Source of the DNA: Cyanophora paradoxa
Lineage: Eukaryota > Glaucocystophyceae > Cyanophorales > Cyanophoraceae
Direction: 5' to 3'
DNA: 64,000 nt
NCBI GenBank assembly: GCA_004431415.1
Contig: QPMI01000560.1
Span: forward strand, 484,758 to 548,757
Shown: one piece after another, positions 33,061-44,871 of the stretch
How the letters are laid out: each line of letters begins with the position of its first letter
Numbering within the stretch: position 1 is the stretch's first letter
Position numbers and translations under genes: made by a program
The notes under the pieces: generated by a model
Told to the model about the DNA's origin: nothing
The model's database searches: none
Seen by the model: the letters and a program-made list of their open reading frames with translations, nothing else

Positions 33061-33969
33061 TACTACTAGGCTAGAACTGGAGAATTCGAAGCCGCGGCCG
33101 GAGCGCTAGCACTTCGGAGGCAATTGCAAGGCATTCGGGTCGACGTCGAGGCAGCCGCCGACGAATTCGAATTCGAAGGTGAACTTGCCATCGACCTCCT
33201 GCCGAATTCGAACCGTGCAGCTCAATTGCAAGCCGCCGCTTGGAATGTGGCGATGGCGATGGGGCAGCAGGCTTGGCCTGCGACAAGTCGGGGAAGCTCG
33301 GGTTGCCCTCCGGCGAGAAAGGACTCGGGACCCGGGGATCCCGGAGTGGCCCCGGCTCCCTAAGCCTCTCCATAGCCCGGCGGGCAGCAAATCCGGCCCG
33401 AGCTTGAGCTCCCTGTCGGTGTGACTCCAATCAGAACCGTTGAACAACGCCGTGACGGATGCAGAGCCCGGCTGTTAAAGTTGACCCGGCAGAGCGCCGC
33501 GCGGGGGCCAGGGGGCCGGGCGCGCGCGCAGGTTTAATTCAATAAAAAATTTATATAGCTAGCTCTAGATCTAGGCTTCGGGCACCGCGAGAGCGTGCGC
33601 ACCGGACTCCCAGGAACACGGCCGCGGGCAGCCTGTCGCGCAGTCCGGATTCATGATCACAGCAATGACGGGGACCAGGACGAGGGCAAGCTTAAGGGCA
33701 AGCAGTGCGAGTACTAGTTGCGCAAAAAATTCTGTTTAACGTTCAAATTCTCCGAGTCGCGAAATCTGTACATGTACGCGTACGTTCGGCATCGCTCGCA
33801 GATGGACCAACAATTCGTGCACCGGGTGTCAATCTGCGAACGCGCGCGGAGGTTTAATTTCGATGAGCGCGCGAAAATTGAATTCGCAACGTCTCCCCAA
33901 CAACGGCTCGTAACTTTAGAACCTTGGCGCGTGGTGACGTCGACGCACCTGCAGCTGTTCAAAAGTCTC

Positions 33970-33974
<5 letters not shown>

Positions 33975-34008
<34 letters not shown>

Positions 34009-34018
34009 TTGCAAATTG
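33975..34018 (+). repeat. Homopolymer tract of 44 cytosines
   Basis: An uninterrupted run of C on the plus strand. It could be a real mononucleotide repeat or, in part, a sequencing or assembly length estimate. It reads as poly-Gly or poly-Pro in spurious frames. Confidence 0.95.
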
Positions 34019-34214
34019 CCCATTGCCTTGACTCGGCGATCGCGAGCTCCTCTAGATCTAGCTCCGATCGCGCGAGGGTCCTCATGATCATTGAATTCTT
34101 CGAATTCCCGATCCCACGCCTCCTTCGAATTCCCGATCCCACACACACGCCTCCATCCCGCGTGACATGACACTGCGCATGCGGCACACACGTGCACGTG
34201 CACACACACGCATA

Positions 34215-34383
<169 letters not shown>

Positions 34384-34513
34384 ACTCTCTCTAGATCTCG
34401 ATCTAGATCTCGGAGTCTCTCCGATCTCCAACTCACTGATCATGAGTCAAGCTCTATCTCGCCCTCCCTCCCTCTCGCTATAGCTAGCAATCTGTAGCTC
34501 CCTCTCCTTACAA

Positions 34514-34600
34514 GCATGGGGAAGCCGTACTACGGTATGCGGCGCGGGGGGAGGGGCGAGGAAGGCCCCCAGGGCCCACGCGTACGCGGCGCATCACATC
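34514..34600. repeat. Third, short copy of the 3' end of the 34.8-38.2 kb gene
   Basis: GCATGGGGAAGCCGTA and GGGGGGAGGGGCGAGGAAGG match the last exon of the gene that ends about 240 bases to the right, and also 22868 onward. An extra CTACGGTATGCGGCGC-like segment and a TACGCG insertion (34578, making ACGCGTACG) distinguish it. It is a fragment of under 100 bases with no coding capacity. Confidence 0.7.
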
Positions 34601-34757
34601 ATGGCATTACCGCGCGCGGATGGAGGCCCCGATTAAAAAACAAAGCGCGGCCACCCTCACGCCTTGAAGCCCCAAGATCCCAAGGCCACTCCTGCTCCGC
34701 AGGGACTCGCTTGTTCAATGATTGCAAGTTGCAACTTGTAAGTAGCGCGCGCTAGAG

Positions 34758-37700
34758 CATGGGAAGCCGTAGGCGGGGGGAGGGGCGAGGAAGGCCCCCA
34801 GGGCCCAGGCGGCGCACTGCAGGTGCGGGGCGGGCCCGGGGCCGGCGCCGCCCGCGTCGCCGTCGCCAGCGGCGGCGCGGAGGAGGAGGCGGGCGGCGGC
34901 GGCGGGGAGGGCGTCGGGCCCGGGGGCGCCGCCTCGAGGCAGAGGGCCCCCTCCCGCAGCACCGCCGCCCGCAGGCGCCCACCTGACGCCCCGCCCGCCC
35001 CGCGTCAGCGGCCGGCGGACGGCCGCGGGGAACTTCGGAATTAGATTTAGAGGCCCGGGCGCGCCTTGGCGTGGAGGAGGCCGTGGAGGGCCGGGGGCAC
35101 GTGGTCGGGGCCCGCCGGCGACGCCGCCGCCACGTCGATCGCCAGGTCCGCCACCTGCGCCCCGGCGGGGTACGTGGTTCAAGGGGAGGGGAGGCGTGCG
35201 GGGGGTACGGGGGCGCACGAGGCCCTCGACGCGGCGCTCGTCGACGGCGGCGATGGCGAAGGCGAGGAGGGCGCCCGGCAGCAGCTCGAGGCCGGCGGCG
35301 CGCAGCACGTGGCCCCCGCCGCCGCCGCCGCCCGCTCCGCGTGGCTCCCCCGCCCCGCCCCGCGGGGCCCAGCGCCACGGCGTGGGCCCGCACGCCTGCG
35401 AGGGCAGCCACGCGGCGTCCCCTCGGGGTCCCGCGGGCGCCGGCGGCCGCCGCGCCCTCTGGCGGCCCAGCACGAAGAGGACGACGCGGGCGGGGGCGGG
35501 CCCGGGCCGCCGGGCTCGGGGCCCACGCGAGGCCGCGGCGAGGGACTCGCAGAGGGCCCTGCCCCGGCGGTGGGGCAGGGGAGCCCGGGAAGCCGTCGGC
35601 GGCGCGGGAGAGGGCCCGCGCAGGGCCGCCGGCGAGTCCGTGAAGTCGAGGAGGAGGCGCGCCGGGCCGGCCCCGTCCTGCGCGCCCGGCCGGCGTCAGG
35701 CGGGCGGGCGGGCGAGGAGGCGGGGGGGGGCGCGGGCGGCGGACGGCGGGTAGGGAGGCGAGGGCGAGGCGGACGGGCCCGGCGACGGGCAGCGCTCGCG
35801 GAGCTCGGCGGGGCGGCGGGAGCCAGGACCAGTCGCCAGCCCGCAGCAGCGAGGCCGGGCGGCCACGCAGAGGTCCACGGGGACGCCGGGCCCGCGCCGC
35901 GTCCGCCCCGCCCCGCACCCACGCCACCTCCTCCGCCGTGTACGCCGCCGCGTCGGGGAAGGGCGCCGCGGGGGGCGGCGGGGCGGCGGGTGGAGCTCCA
36001 GGAGCGGCACGGGCGGGCGCTCGGGCAGGGCGGAGGGGCGGGCGACGGCGCAGACGCGGGGGCGAGGGGCCGCAGGGAGCCGGCGGCAGGCCGAGGGCAG
36101 CCGGGTCGGTGGGCGGCGGGCGGCCGGCACGACGGCGAGGACGCAGGCGGCCCCGCGCGGAGCAGGAAGGGGCGGGGCGGGCGGGCGGCGGGCGGGCGGG
36201 CCTCGAACGCGGCGACGGCGCTGGCGACGCGCTCGAGGAGGCGCCGCCGCTGCAGGGCCGCGCTGCTCGCGCCCAGCGGCTGCCACGGGATGTGCACCGG
36301 CGGCCGCGCGCTCTGCGCGCCGCCCCGCCCGACGCCTCGGCGCCGTACCGCACGACGGGGCCCCTGCAGACGGCGCCGGTCAGTTCGCAGCGGCGCGCGA
36401 AGCAATCCGACAGCCGCGGCGCACCCGCGAAGGGAGGGGCGGGGCGAGGGGGGCCGAGGCGTAGAGGGACGGGGCCGGGGCCGGGGCGGGGCGGGCGGAG
36501 GCGGAGGAGGCTGAGAGAAGGGGCCCGCGGGGCGGCGTGACGGCCGACACGAGGGAAGCGGGGCGCAGCGGGGAGGGCGCCGAGGAGGAGGCCCCGAGGA
36601 GATGGGCGCCTGCGAGCCGGGCGAGGCGCCGGCTTCAAGAGGGGCGGGCGGCGGGGGCGCGGGGGCGGGGACTCCGGGGCGGGCTCGCGGGGCGCGCGGC
36701 CGAGGAAGGCCTCGGTGGCGGCGAGGGCGGCGCGGAGGCGGGCGGAGAGCTCGCCAGGGGAGGGCGGCGGGGAGGGCCCCGGGGGCGGCCCTCCAGCGCC
36801 CGGTGCGCCTCCGCGAGCGCCCGCCGCAGCTCCGCCATGCGCTCGGGCCCGGCGAGGGCCGCGCGGGCTCTCCGACGGAAGAGCTCCGGGGCCCGCGGCG
36901 GCGTGAGCGCCCACGGCCACGGCCCGTCCGACTGCGCCGGCGAGGCCGGGGCGGAAGTCCGCCGCGAGGGCGTCCACGCGGCCGGCGGCGCCCGCGCCGG
37001 CGGCTCCTGCCTCGCCGGCGAGGCCACCGGCACCGCCGACGCGGCCGGCGGGGCCGCCGGGGCGGGCCGGGCGGCTGGCCGGGCGGCGGGCCGGGGCCGG
37101 CGGTCGGGCGGCCGGGCGGGGTGGGGGTGGCCGCGGGTCGGCGGGGCGCTGGGGAGGGCGACGGGGGCGGGGGCCGGGGCGCGTGCGGGGGGCGGGGCTG
37201 GCTTGAGGGGCGAGGGCGGCTCGGAGAGGAGGCCCGTGCCGGCCCCCGGGGGCTTCCCCCGCCCCGCCGGCCGCTCCTCCTCCTCCTCCTCCTCAGACGA
37301 GGACGAAGACGGCGGGCGGGGCGCCGGCCGTGCCCTACGCTCCGAGGAGGCGGCGAGGAGGGACTCGTCCACCTGTACCCCCCGCTCCGCGGTGCTGGGC
37401 GTCGTCGCCTGCCCCTGCGAGGCCCGCGCCGGCGTCGGGACCTCGCCTTCGCTGCTGCTGCTGCTGCTGCTGCTGCTCGAAGGCTGCGGGACGGGCTTGG
37501 GCGGCGCGTGCGGCGCGGCCGTTTTGGACGGGGCCGCCGGCTTCGGCGCCGAGGGCGGCGTCGCCGGCTTCGGCGGCTTCGCCGGCGCGGCGTCCCGCGG
37601 TGGCTCGGGGCCGCTCTCGTCGCTATCGCTGTCTGCACGCTTCGCCGGTGGCCGGGCGGCGGCCGGTGCGCCCCTCGAGAGGGGCGGCGACCTGCCCGTG

Positions 37701-38227
37701 GCAGGCGGCTGCGCGGGCGCGGCGCGCTGGGCCTTCCTCGCTGCGCTTCGCAGTCCGTAGCTCGAGCCGCTGCTCTCACTCCCCGCGCTTTCGGACTCGC
37801 TGCTGCTGCTGCTGCTAGAAGTGCTCGGCGCGCCGGCGGTGCCCCGGGCCTGCGGCGTGCTCGTGCGAGGGTTGGAGGCAGCTGCGCCGAGAGTCGCCCC
37901 TGGGCTGGGCCGGGGCAGTCGATCTCCAGTCGAAACGGGCGTAACCGGCAGCACGGACGCAGGACTGCCGGTCGAGCGCGCCGGCGCTGAGTCCCTCGCT
38001 GTCGATGCTGGCGTGCGCGCTGCGCTCGGGGTAACTCCCGCGCTGGCCTTCGTGCGGCGGCCGGCTGCGGTCTCATCCGAGCTGTCCGATGCGTGGCTCA
38101 GCTTCTGCGGAGTCTGCGCGGCTCGCGGGATCAGCCAGCGCGAGATAGCTAACATCCGCCGCGCGAAATTCAAACCTGGTCCGCTGTGCTGTCCCCGGCC
38201 CGTGTCCAGTACCGACTGGGAGTCCAT
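34758..38227 (-). CDS. Large Ser/Pro/Ala-rich protein of unknown function
   Basis: The start at 38227 reads MDSQSVLDTGRGQHSGPGLN. The first 400 residues are disordered, with runs of serine and glutamate (SSSSSSSESESAGSESSGSS; EEEEEEERPAGRG) and many phosphorylation-type Ser-Pro sites. Helical segments follow (ELFRRRARAALAGPERMAEL, GELSARLRAALAATEAFLGR), then exons with RLSDCFARRCELTGAVCRGP, VHIPWQPLGASSAALQRRRL, VPVDLCVAARPRCCGLATGP and the block HVLRAAGLELLPGALLAFAI. The 3' end is duplicated at 22.9-23.7 kb. Relative to that copy there is one C fewer near 34,980 and one G fewer near 34,761, shifting the frame of the last exon and its stop, so the end coordinate is uncertain. I do not recognise a family. 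Confidence 0.5.
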
Positions 38228-38720
38228 CGCGTGTGGAACATCGATTGAACTCGGGCAACTCGCCCGGGCCAGCGCAGCGCCGGGCAGGCTCAGCGGCGGC
38301 GGCCCCCAAACTCGGGGCGGTGGTACGATGCGGGCGGCGAGCTGCCGGCTATGAAGTCGTGCCTTGTCCGGCCTTCCGAGCCGAGGGAGCTCGCAAGGCG
38401 AGAAGACTGGCAGTGATTAGACTGCGGTCAACAGGGTACGCGTTCGTCGGCGCGCCTTGGTTCAGCCAGTCTTCCCTCGCGACTCGAGCGGCGGCGAAAG
38501 CTCAGCAATCGAACGGAGCTCTTTCCAGGACCGCTGCGCTCGGTGACCACTTCTAGAGCACCTCTTGACCACGAGCGCGTACGTGTGAACCGCGGCCCTG
38601 TTCGCCAGCCGGCTCGTTCCGTGCGGTGCGGCTGTCGCCGGCTGTCGCGGTGTGTACCTGAACGGCATCGCACTGGCGGCCGAGCGCCGCACGGCCGCTG
38701 CGCCGCCGGACACGCCGTCT

Positions 38721-40418
38721 ATGCTCAGCGACGGCATCGCCCATGCGACTTCCACGAGGCAGCAGGAGCTAATGCAGCTCATGACTCTCGTTCGGGAAGG
38801 GACGAAGCTAGAGGGACGCCGTTTGCATGTCACTCCCGAGGCATGCCCCGGCCCCTTCATCCACGCACGCTGCGCATACCGGTCTTGGCCGCTGAACGCG
38901 GAATGCGTTCATTACAGGTCGAAGCGCGAATACGCGCGGGCGTTCCGGAGGAGATGCGCGGCATCCTGTGGCAAGAACTGCTCCGGGTCACGAGTCTCCG
39001 CCACAAATTCGACAGCGACATCTTTGAAAAGGTGCGCTCTTCTTGGCACAATATTGAACTCGCCTGTGCTGACGGCGAGCTGCAGCTGAGCTCAGAGCGG
39101 TTGCACGGGGAGGAGGTGCGCATGCGCATGCGCTCCCCCGGATCCGCCCCCGCGGCGCTGCCGTCCTCGAGCTCATCCCTACGGCAGGGCGACCGCATCA
39201 TCCGGAGGGACCTGGGGCGCACGTTCCCGGAGCACGACTTCTTTCAGGCCAAGGACGACGAGGGGTCCGCCCCCGCCCCCGCCCCGGCCAGGGCCCCGCC
39301 TGCCAGGCTGCCCCGCCCTGACGTGCGCTCCCGCAGGCAGCAGCGCCTCTCGCGCATGTGCGCGCCCGCCCTTGCTCTCGGCTGATGGTCCGCCTGAGGC
39401 CGCCGGCAGCATGCGCGCGTACGCGACGTACGACCCGGAGGTCGGGTACTGCCAGGTCCGCACCTGCACGCCGGCCCCCCGCGCCGGCGCTCGCGGCGAC
39501 GGCGGGGGCGGGCAGGGGACGAACTTTATCGCGGCGTTCCTGCTGCTGTACATGAACGAGGAGGAGGCGTTCTGGTCCTTCGTGCAGATCATGCACGTCT
39601 CGGGCTGGCGCGGCCTCTACCTCGACGGCATGCCCCTCCTCGTCGAGCTCCTCCGCCTCCTCGCCCGCGGCCTCGCGCACCTCGCCCCCGCCCCCTCCCG
39701 CCACCTCGACGCCATGTCCGTCTACCCCGACATGTGCGCCCCAGCCCCGGCCCCGCCCCGCGCTTCCCTCCCGGCCCCGCCGGGCGAGCGAGCGAGCGAG
39801 CCGGCGGCAGGTACGCCACGCAGTGGCTGGTGACTCTCTTCTCCTCGAGCTTTCCCAAGGAGTGGACGGCCCGCGTCTGGGACCGGCGCGCCCCGCCCCG
39901 CCCCGCCCCGCCCCGGCGCCCCGGGCGACCGCCGCTGACAGGGCCCCGCTGCCCCCCGCAGGTTCTTCCTCCGTGGGCCCCTCTACATCCTCCGCCTCTG
40001 CATCGCCCTCCACCAGGCCTCCGCCGGTCCGCCCGCCCGCACCTCCGGCGATCGGGGCCCGCGCCGCCGCTCCGGCCGGCCTCTCACGCCCCGGCCCACA
40101 GCGCGCATCCTGGCGAGCCGCAGCTTCGAGAAGTGCCTGGAGGCCCGCCCCTGCCCCCGCCCCCCCCCGCCTCGCCCGGCCCGCTCCGCGCCCCCTGACA
40201 GACGGCCCGGGTGGGCGCAGGTGGTGAAGTCGATCCCGCAGGACGCGGGGGCGCTGGAGCGGGCCCTCGAGGAGGCGGACGCGCACCCGATCCCCCCGCA
40301 GCTCATCAAGCAGTGGCGCGCCGCGGAGGCCCCGGCCCAGCCCCCGGAGGAGGAGCCGGCCCCCAGCAAGCTCAGGGCCTGGCTCGCCAAGCCGGCCGCC
40401 TGGTTCAAACTAACATAG
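38721..40418 (+). CDS. TBC-domain Rab GTPase-activating protein
   Basis: TBC proteins accelerate GTP hydrolysis on Rabs with dual arginine and glutamine fingers. The visible core is VEARIRAGVPEEMRGILWQE, IIRRDLGRTFPEHDFF (the IxxDxxRTFP arginine-finger motif), DPEVGYCQGTNFIAAFLLLY (the YCQG glutamine-finger motif), EEEAFWSFVQIMHVSGWRGL, YATQWLVTLFSSSFP and the RGPLYILRLCIALHQ-type helix. The C-terminus reads KLRAWLAKPAAWFKLT and stops at 40416-40418. Introns carry long CCCCGCC runs. The start at 38721 (MLSDGIAHATSTRQQELMQL) is a candidate; the join between that exon and the TBC core is not resolved. Both catalytic fingers are intact, so GAP activity is expected; the Rab target is unknown. Confidence 0.85.
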
Positions 40419-40634
40419 CGGCGGGGCGGCGTCCGGCCCTGTTGTTTTTATTTAAGAGCCGAGGGCCCTTGCGGGGGGCGCCGGCATTCGTAATGTGCAT
40501 ATTGCGTAAGCTTATTGAACGAGGCAAGCAGAGCGCCCCGCTGCAGCTCACCCAAGCCCGCGTGAATGTTTACGCGTATATATACGCGTGCAATGCTTCA
40601 ACTTGATATCAGCAGAACAAGCCGACTGCGCTGA

Positions 40635-41261
40635 TTAGAAGCCCAGCCTTCGAACCCACTCCTTGATCTGGGGCCCCGCGTCAGGGGCGACCGGCGCGAC
40701 GCGGGCGGCGGCGGCGGTGCACCTCCGTGGCGAAGTCGCCCTGGACGCGCAGGTAGCCTGGCCTGACCTCCACAAAGCTCCCGTAGCAGACCTCGCTCAT
40801 GTCCTTCGCCAACAGCTGCGGCGGCCGGGCGTCGGCGAGCGCGGGGGGCGTCTGCGGGCGCCGCCGCACCTTCGGGTCGCCCTCGATCTTCCGCAGAATC
40901 GTGAAAACGCGTGTCCTGCCGTTGCGGTAATCCCTGTAGACGGGGATCTGGCCCTTGTCGCTGCGGTGGATCTGTGCCATGCGCGTCAGCGGGCGGCGCG
41001 CGACTCGCGGCGCCGCGCTGCGGCAGCGGCGTCACGCACGCGGAACGGGAGGCTCTCGAAGCCGCCGGCCGGGGGCGCCCAGCCGCTGCAAGCGCGAGAG
41101 TCGGCGAGACGGCGGCGCGACCGCCGGGGACCGAACGACGCATACCTGGCGGAAGAAGGAGGCGGCAGGTCCTTCACTTTGAACTTCAGGCTCTCCGCCG
41201 CATGCTGGAGGATGTCGGCCCGCGCCTGCCTCTGGGCCGCCCGCGCGAGGGTCGCAAACAT
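40635..41261 (-). CDS. MRPL49: Mitochondrial large ribosomal subunit protein mL49
   Basis: The start at 41261 gives MFATLARAAQRQARADILQH, an Arg-rich amphipathic mitochondrial presequence. A phase-matched intron joins DLPPPSSA to SDKGQIPVYRDYRNGRTRVF and TILRKIEGD, the core of the mL49/Img2 family (LPVY.DYR.G and the RKIEGD strand). The rest reads LLAKDMSEVCYGSFVEVRPG, YLRVQGDFATEV and a final exon EWVRRLGF ending at 40635. Length (about 120-140 aa) suits the family. The gene is convergent with the TBC gene and divergent from the acyl synthetase gene. Confidence 0.82.
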
Positions 41262-41485
41262 TGCCCGCTGCTCCTGTTGCCCCTGCCAAGCCCGAATGTC
41301 GCGCTGGATCGCTGTTTGTGCTGTGAGCTGGGGTACCGTCTGGTCACCGCGATTGCGGTAGCCCCAGTCTCCAAGAATCAAGAAGCGCAGCGCCGAGCGG
41401 GTAGCAGCTGTTCGGGCGCCGAGCCAGTTTAGTTGAAGAGGAGCTGAGGAGGACAACGCTGCTAGCTTGATCGTACCCGGGGCCA

Positions 41486-42888
41486 ATGCAGCAGGGCGCT
41501 TTCGCGGCGCCGACCGCCCAGCCGGCCACCTCGGTAAATCGAGAGCTCATCTACCGCCCCTCGAATGACGCTCAGCGTGTCGCTCCCGCGCCGAGGTGCG
41601 TATCGTCGCGCTTGATTAGACCTGTACACAATCCCGCGCGCGAGGCGTCTGACTGCGCCGGCGATAGTGTCAGGCAACGACGGGCACGCTGTGGCGCATC
41701 CACTCTTCGCTCCCAGTTCCTCGGCAGCGCCAAGAGCGATCGGAAGTTTCTCGCCCAGGCCCCGGCGAGCCCGCTGGTTCGGGGGCGGCGCGCGGGCTGT
41801 GAGCCAGCAGTAGCTTCCGGTGCAGGCAGCCCTTCCCCCACCGCCGATCGGCCGGCTGCGGCGCCGTCGGACCCGCTCGTCGTGCCGACCGTGAGCCTCC
41901 ACTCGTCCTCGAGCGGCGGCTTCGACGGCGGTGCGCGGGCGGGCCGCGGGGCCTTGGCTTGCGGCGGGCAGTGATCTAAGGCACGCACAGGGGTGGAGGA
42001 GCCGTACCCGATGCTTGACGGCTGCGAGTCGCTGCCGGAGGTCTGGTCGCGCTGCGCGGCGGCCTTCAAGGACACAATCGCCCTCGAGGACCCGCACAGG
42101 GACACGCCGACCTCCATCAGCTTCAAGCAGGCGAGCTAAGTCCCGCCCGGGGGCCCCCGCGCGCCGCTGAGCGCGGGGGCGCAGATGGAGCGGCAGATCG
42201 CGCACTTCGCGACGGGCCTGCAGCAGATGGGCGTGACGCCGGGCGACCGCGTGTCGCTCTTTGCGGACAACTCGCACCGCTGGTTCATCGCCGACCAGGG
42301 CATTATGCTCGCCGGCGGCGTCGTGCGCGCCTCGCCGCCCCGCAGCCCCGCGCGCGCCCGCCCGCCGAGCGCGGTGCGGCAGGACGCGGTGCGCGGAAAG
42401 GACGCACCCGCCGAGGAGCTGGCGTACATCTTCAAGCACAGCGACAGGCGCGCGCGGCGCCCCGCGGCCGGCCCGCCCCGCGCCCCGGGGGCAGCCGCTG
42501 AGTGCGGCGCGCAGCAAGGGCGTGGTCGCGGACAACGTCTCGGTCGTCACCAAGCTGCTGCAGCACCTTGAGCCGGCCGATTACCCCGCGTGCGGCATTC
42601 CCGCTCCTTTTCCCTCCTTCCCGCTTCCTTTTCCCGACGCCCTCCGCCCCCTTGCTCCAGGTTCGTGGTGGTGCTCTCGGGCCCCGAGGTGGAGAAGATC
42701 GACGGGCTTTCCGACGAGACGCCCGTCTTCATGTACTCGGACGTGCGCCCGGGCCCCCCGTCCCCCGCCCCCGCTCCCTTCCTCCCGCCCGCTGAGCCGC
42801 CCGGGTGCGCGCGCAGTTCTTGCAGCGGGGCCAGCGGGGCGAGTTGCAGAAGGTGAAGACGAGCGGGAGCGACCTGGCGACGCTCATC

Positions 42889-42923
<35 letters not shown>

Positions 42924-44713
42924 CAAGCTCACCCACGCCAACCTCATCTCCCAGGCCCGCCCCGCCCCGCCCCGCCCCGCCGATCCGGGCCCCGCCCCCG
43001 GCGCCCCTGAGGCCGGCCGCAGCTCCAGTGCCTCGGTAGCATCCTGCAGCCCAAGCACGGCGACTGCATCGTGCGCTGTGCCCCGCCCCGCCCCGCCCCG
43101 CCCGCCCCCTCGCCGCCCCGCGCGGGGCGAGCGGCGGGGCGGGCAGGTGAGCCTGCTGCCCTCGTGGCACATCTACGAGCGGACGGGCGAGTACTTCTTC
43201 CTCTCCGCGGCGTCACCAACGTGCGCCCCGCCCCGCCCGCCCCGCCCGCCCCGCCCCGCCCGCCCCGCCCCGCCCCGCCCCGCCCCGCCCCGCGCCGCCC
43301 CAGGGCCCTCGAGCCCACGCCCCGCCGCCGCCCGCGCAGGTGTACACGACGCTGCAGCGGTTCAAGTCGGACCTGGAGCGGTACCGGCCGACGATGTTCA
43401 TGGCGGTGCCGCGCATCCTCGAGAAGTTCCACCAGGGCGTCGAGCTCAAGCTCAAGAAGAACCCGCAGCGCCGCCTCATCGCCTTCCTCTTCGCCGCCTC
43501 CCTCGCCTACGTCCAGGCCGCCCGCGTCTGGCGGGGCGACACCGCCACGCCGCGCGCCCCCAACGCCCTCCAGCGCCTGCGCGCCCTCCTCGCGCTCCTC
43601 CTCCTCTGGCCCCTCCACCGCGCCGGCGACGCCATCGTCTACAAGAAGGTCCGCGAGGGCCTCGGCGGCCGCGTCCAGTTCGCCATGAGCGGCGGCGGCT
43701 CCCTCGCCGCCTACCTCGACGACTGGTTCGAGATCGTCGGCGTCCCCATCATCAACGGGTACGGCCTCACCGAGACGGCCCCCGTGCTCGCCGCGCGGCG
43801 CTACTCGACGAACGTGCGGGGCACGGCGGGGCCGCCCTTCCCCCGGACGACGATCCGGGTGGTGGACCCGGAGACGCTGGAGGCGGTGCCGCAGGGGCAG
43901 ACGGGCCTGGTGCTCGCCAAGGGCCCCCAGGTCATGGTCGGCTACCACAAGGACGTGGATGCGACGAAGAAGGTGCTCACGCGGGACGGCTGGTTCAACA
44001 CGGGGGACCGGGGCTGGTTCACGGCGCGGGGGCACCTCGTCCTGACGGGCCGCTACAAGGACGTGATCGTGCTGAGCAACGGGGAGAACATCGAGCCGAT
44101 GCCGATCGAGGACGCCGTCCTCGAGTCGGCCCTCGTCGACCAGATCGTCTGCTGCGGGCAGGACCAGAAGCAGCTCGGCGCCCTCATCGGTGCTTCCCCC
44201 CGCGCGCCCCGCCCCGCGCGGCTCCGCCCCACGCCGCTGCGCCTTATGAGAATTTTTTCCGCCCCGCAGTGCCGAACCTGGAGCAGCTGCGGAAGCTGGC
44301 GAAGCCGGCGGGGGAGGCGGCGGAGGGCGCGGCGGCGCCGGCGAGGCACGCGGCGCGGGCGGACGTCCTCGAGGCCATCCGCCGCGTCGAGGCGGAGCTC
44401 GCCCCCGGCGAGCGCCTCGAGTGCGCCCGTACCCGTACCCCCCAGCTCGAATTCAAAAACCTTCCCGCCAAAACCAATCTGACGTCCGAACTTCCGCGGC
44501 AGCGCGCACGAGGTTGAGCGGGCGTTCGAGCGGGAGATCGCGCGGCTGAACAACGCGCGGGCGGGCTTCCGCCCCGACGAGCGCGTCGGGGCCTTCCGCC
44601 TCGTCCTCGAGCCCTTCACCATGGAGAACGGCCTCATGACGCAGACCCTCAAGGTCAAGCGCAACGAGGTCTTCGACAAGTACGCCGCCCTCATCGCCGA
44701 GATGTACCACTAG
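41486..44713 (+). CDS. Long-chain acyl-CoA/acyl-ACP synthetase (AAE15/16-like)
   Basis: An AMP-forming acyl activating enzyme that adenylates fatty acids and transfers them to CoA or ACP. Motifs in order: [40 protein letters not shown] (P-loop), [77 protein letters not shown] and [17 protein letters not shown]. The WLxADQGIM and LPSWHxYER variants match plant AAE15/AAE16, which are plastidial. The 3' exons end [17 protein letters not shown] and a stop at 44711-44713. The ATG at 41486 opens a continuous frame that splices (donor near 41,934) into [19 protein letters not shown]. Its first 150 residues are Arg/Ser/Ala-rich, compatible with a targeting extension, but an internal start is possible. 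Introns are short and CCCCGCC-rich. Confidence 0.9.
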
Positions 44714-44871
44714 GCCCCGAGCCGCACCCCGAGCCCCCTGCATTGCTTTCTTTTACTTCGCCTGCTAGCGATAGTCTTCCCGTCTGATTCTCTGTTTGCT
44801 GCCTTCCTGCCTGAGTTTCAAGAGTGCTTTCATTATTACGCGGAATCATGTAACCGAGGCGGCGGCGGGGG

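Noticed and set aside
33106-33447. Minus-strand 113-residue frame
   Set aside because: Contains in-frame GAATTC-type insertions and no recognisable domain; too weak to call.
35179-38076. Very long minus-strand frame of Arg/Pro-rich sequence
   Set aside because: It is out of frame with the Ser-rich protein and the conserved blocks that recur in the duplicated copy.
41287-41440. Minus-strand peptide RFLILGDWG, resembling the first metal motif of purple acid phosphatases
   Set aside because: Only nine residues match, with no downstream phosphatase motifs (GDNFY, GNHE). The following sequence is the mL49 presequence.
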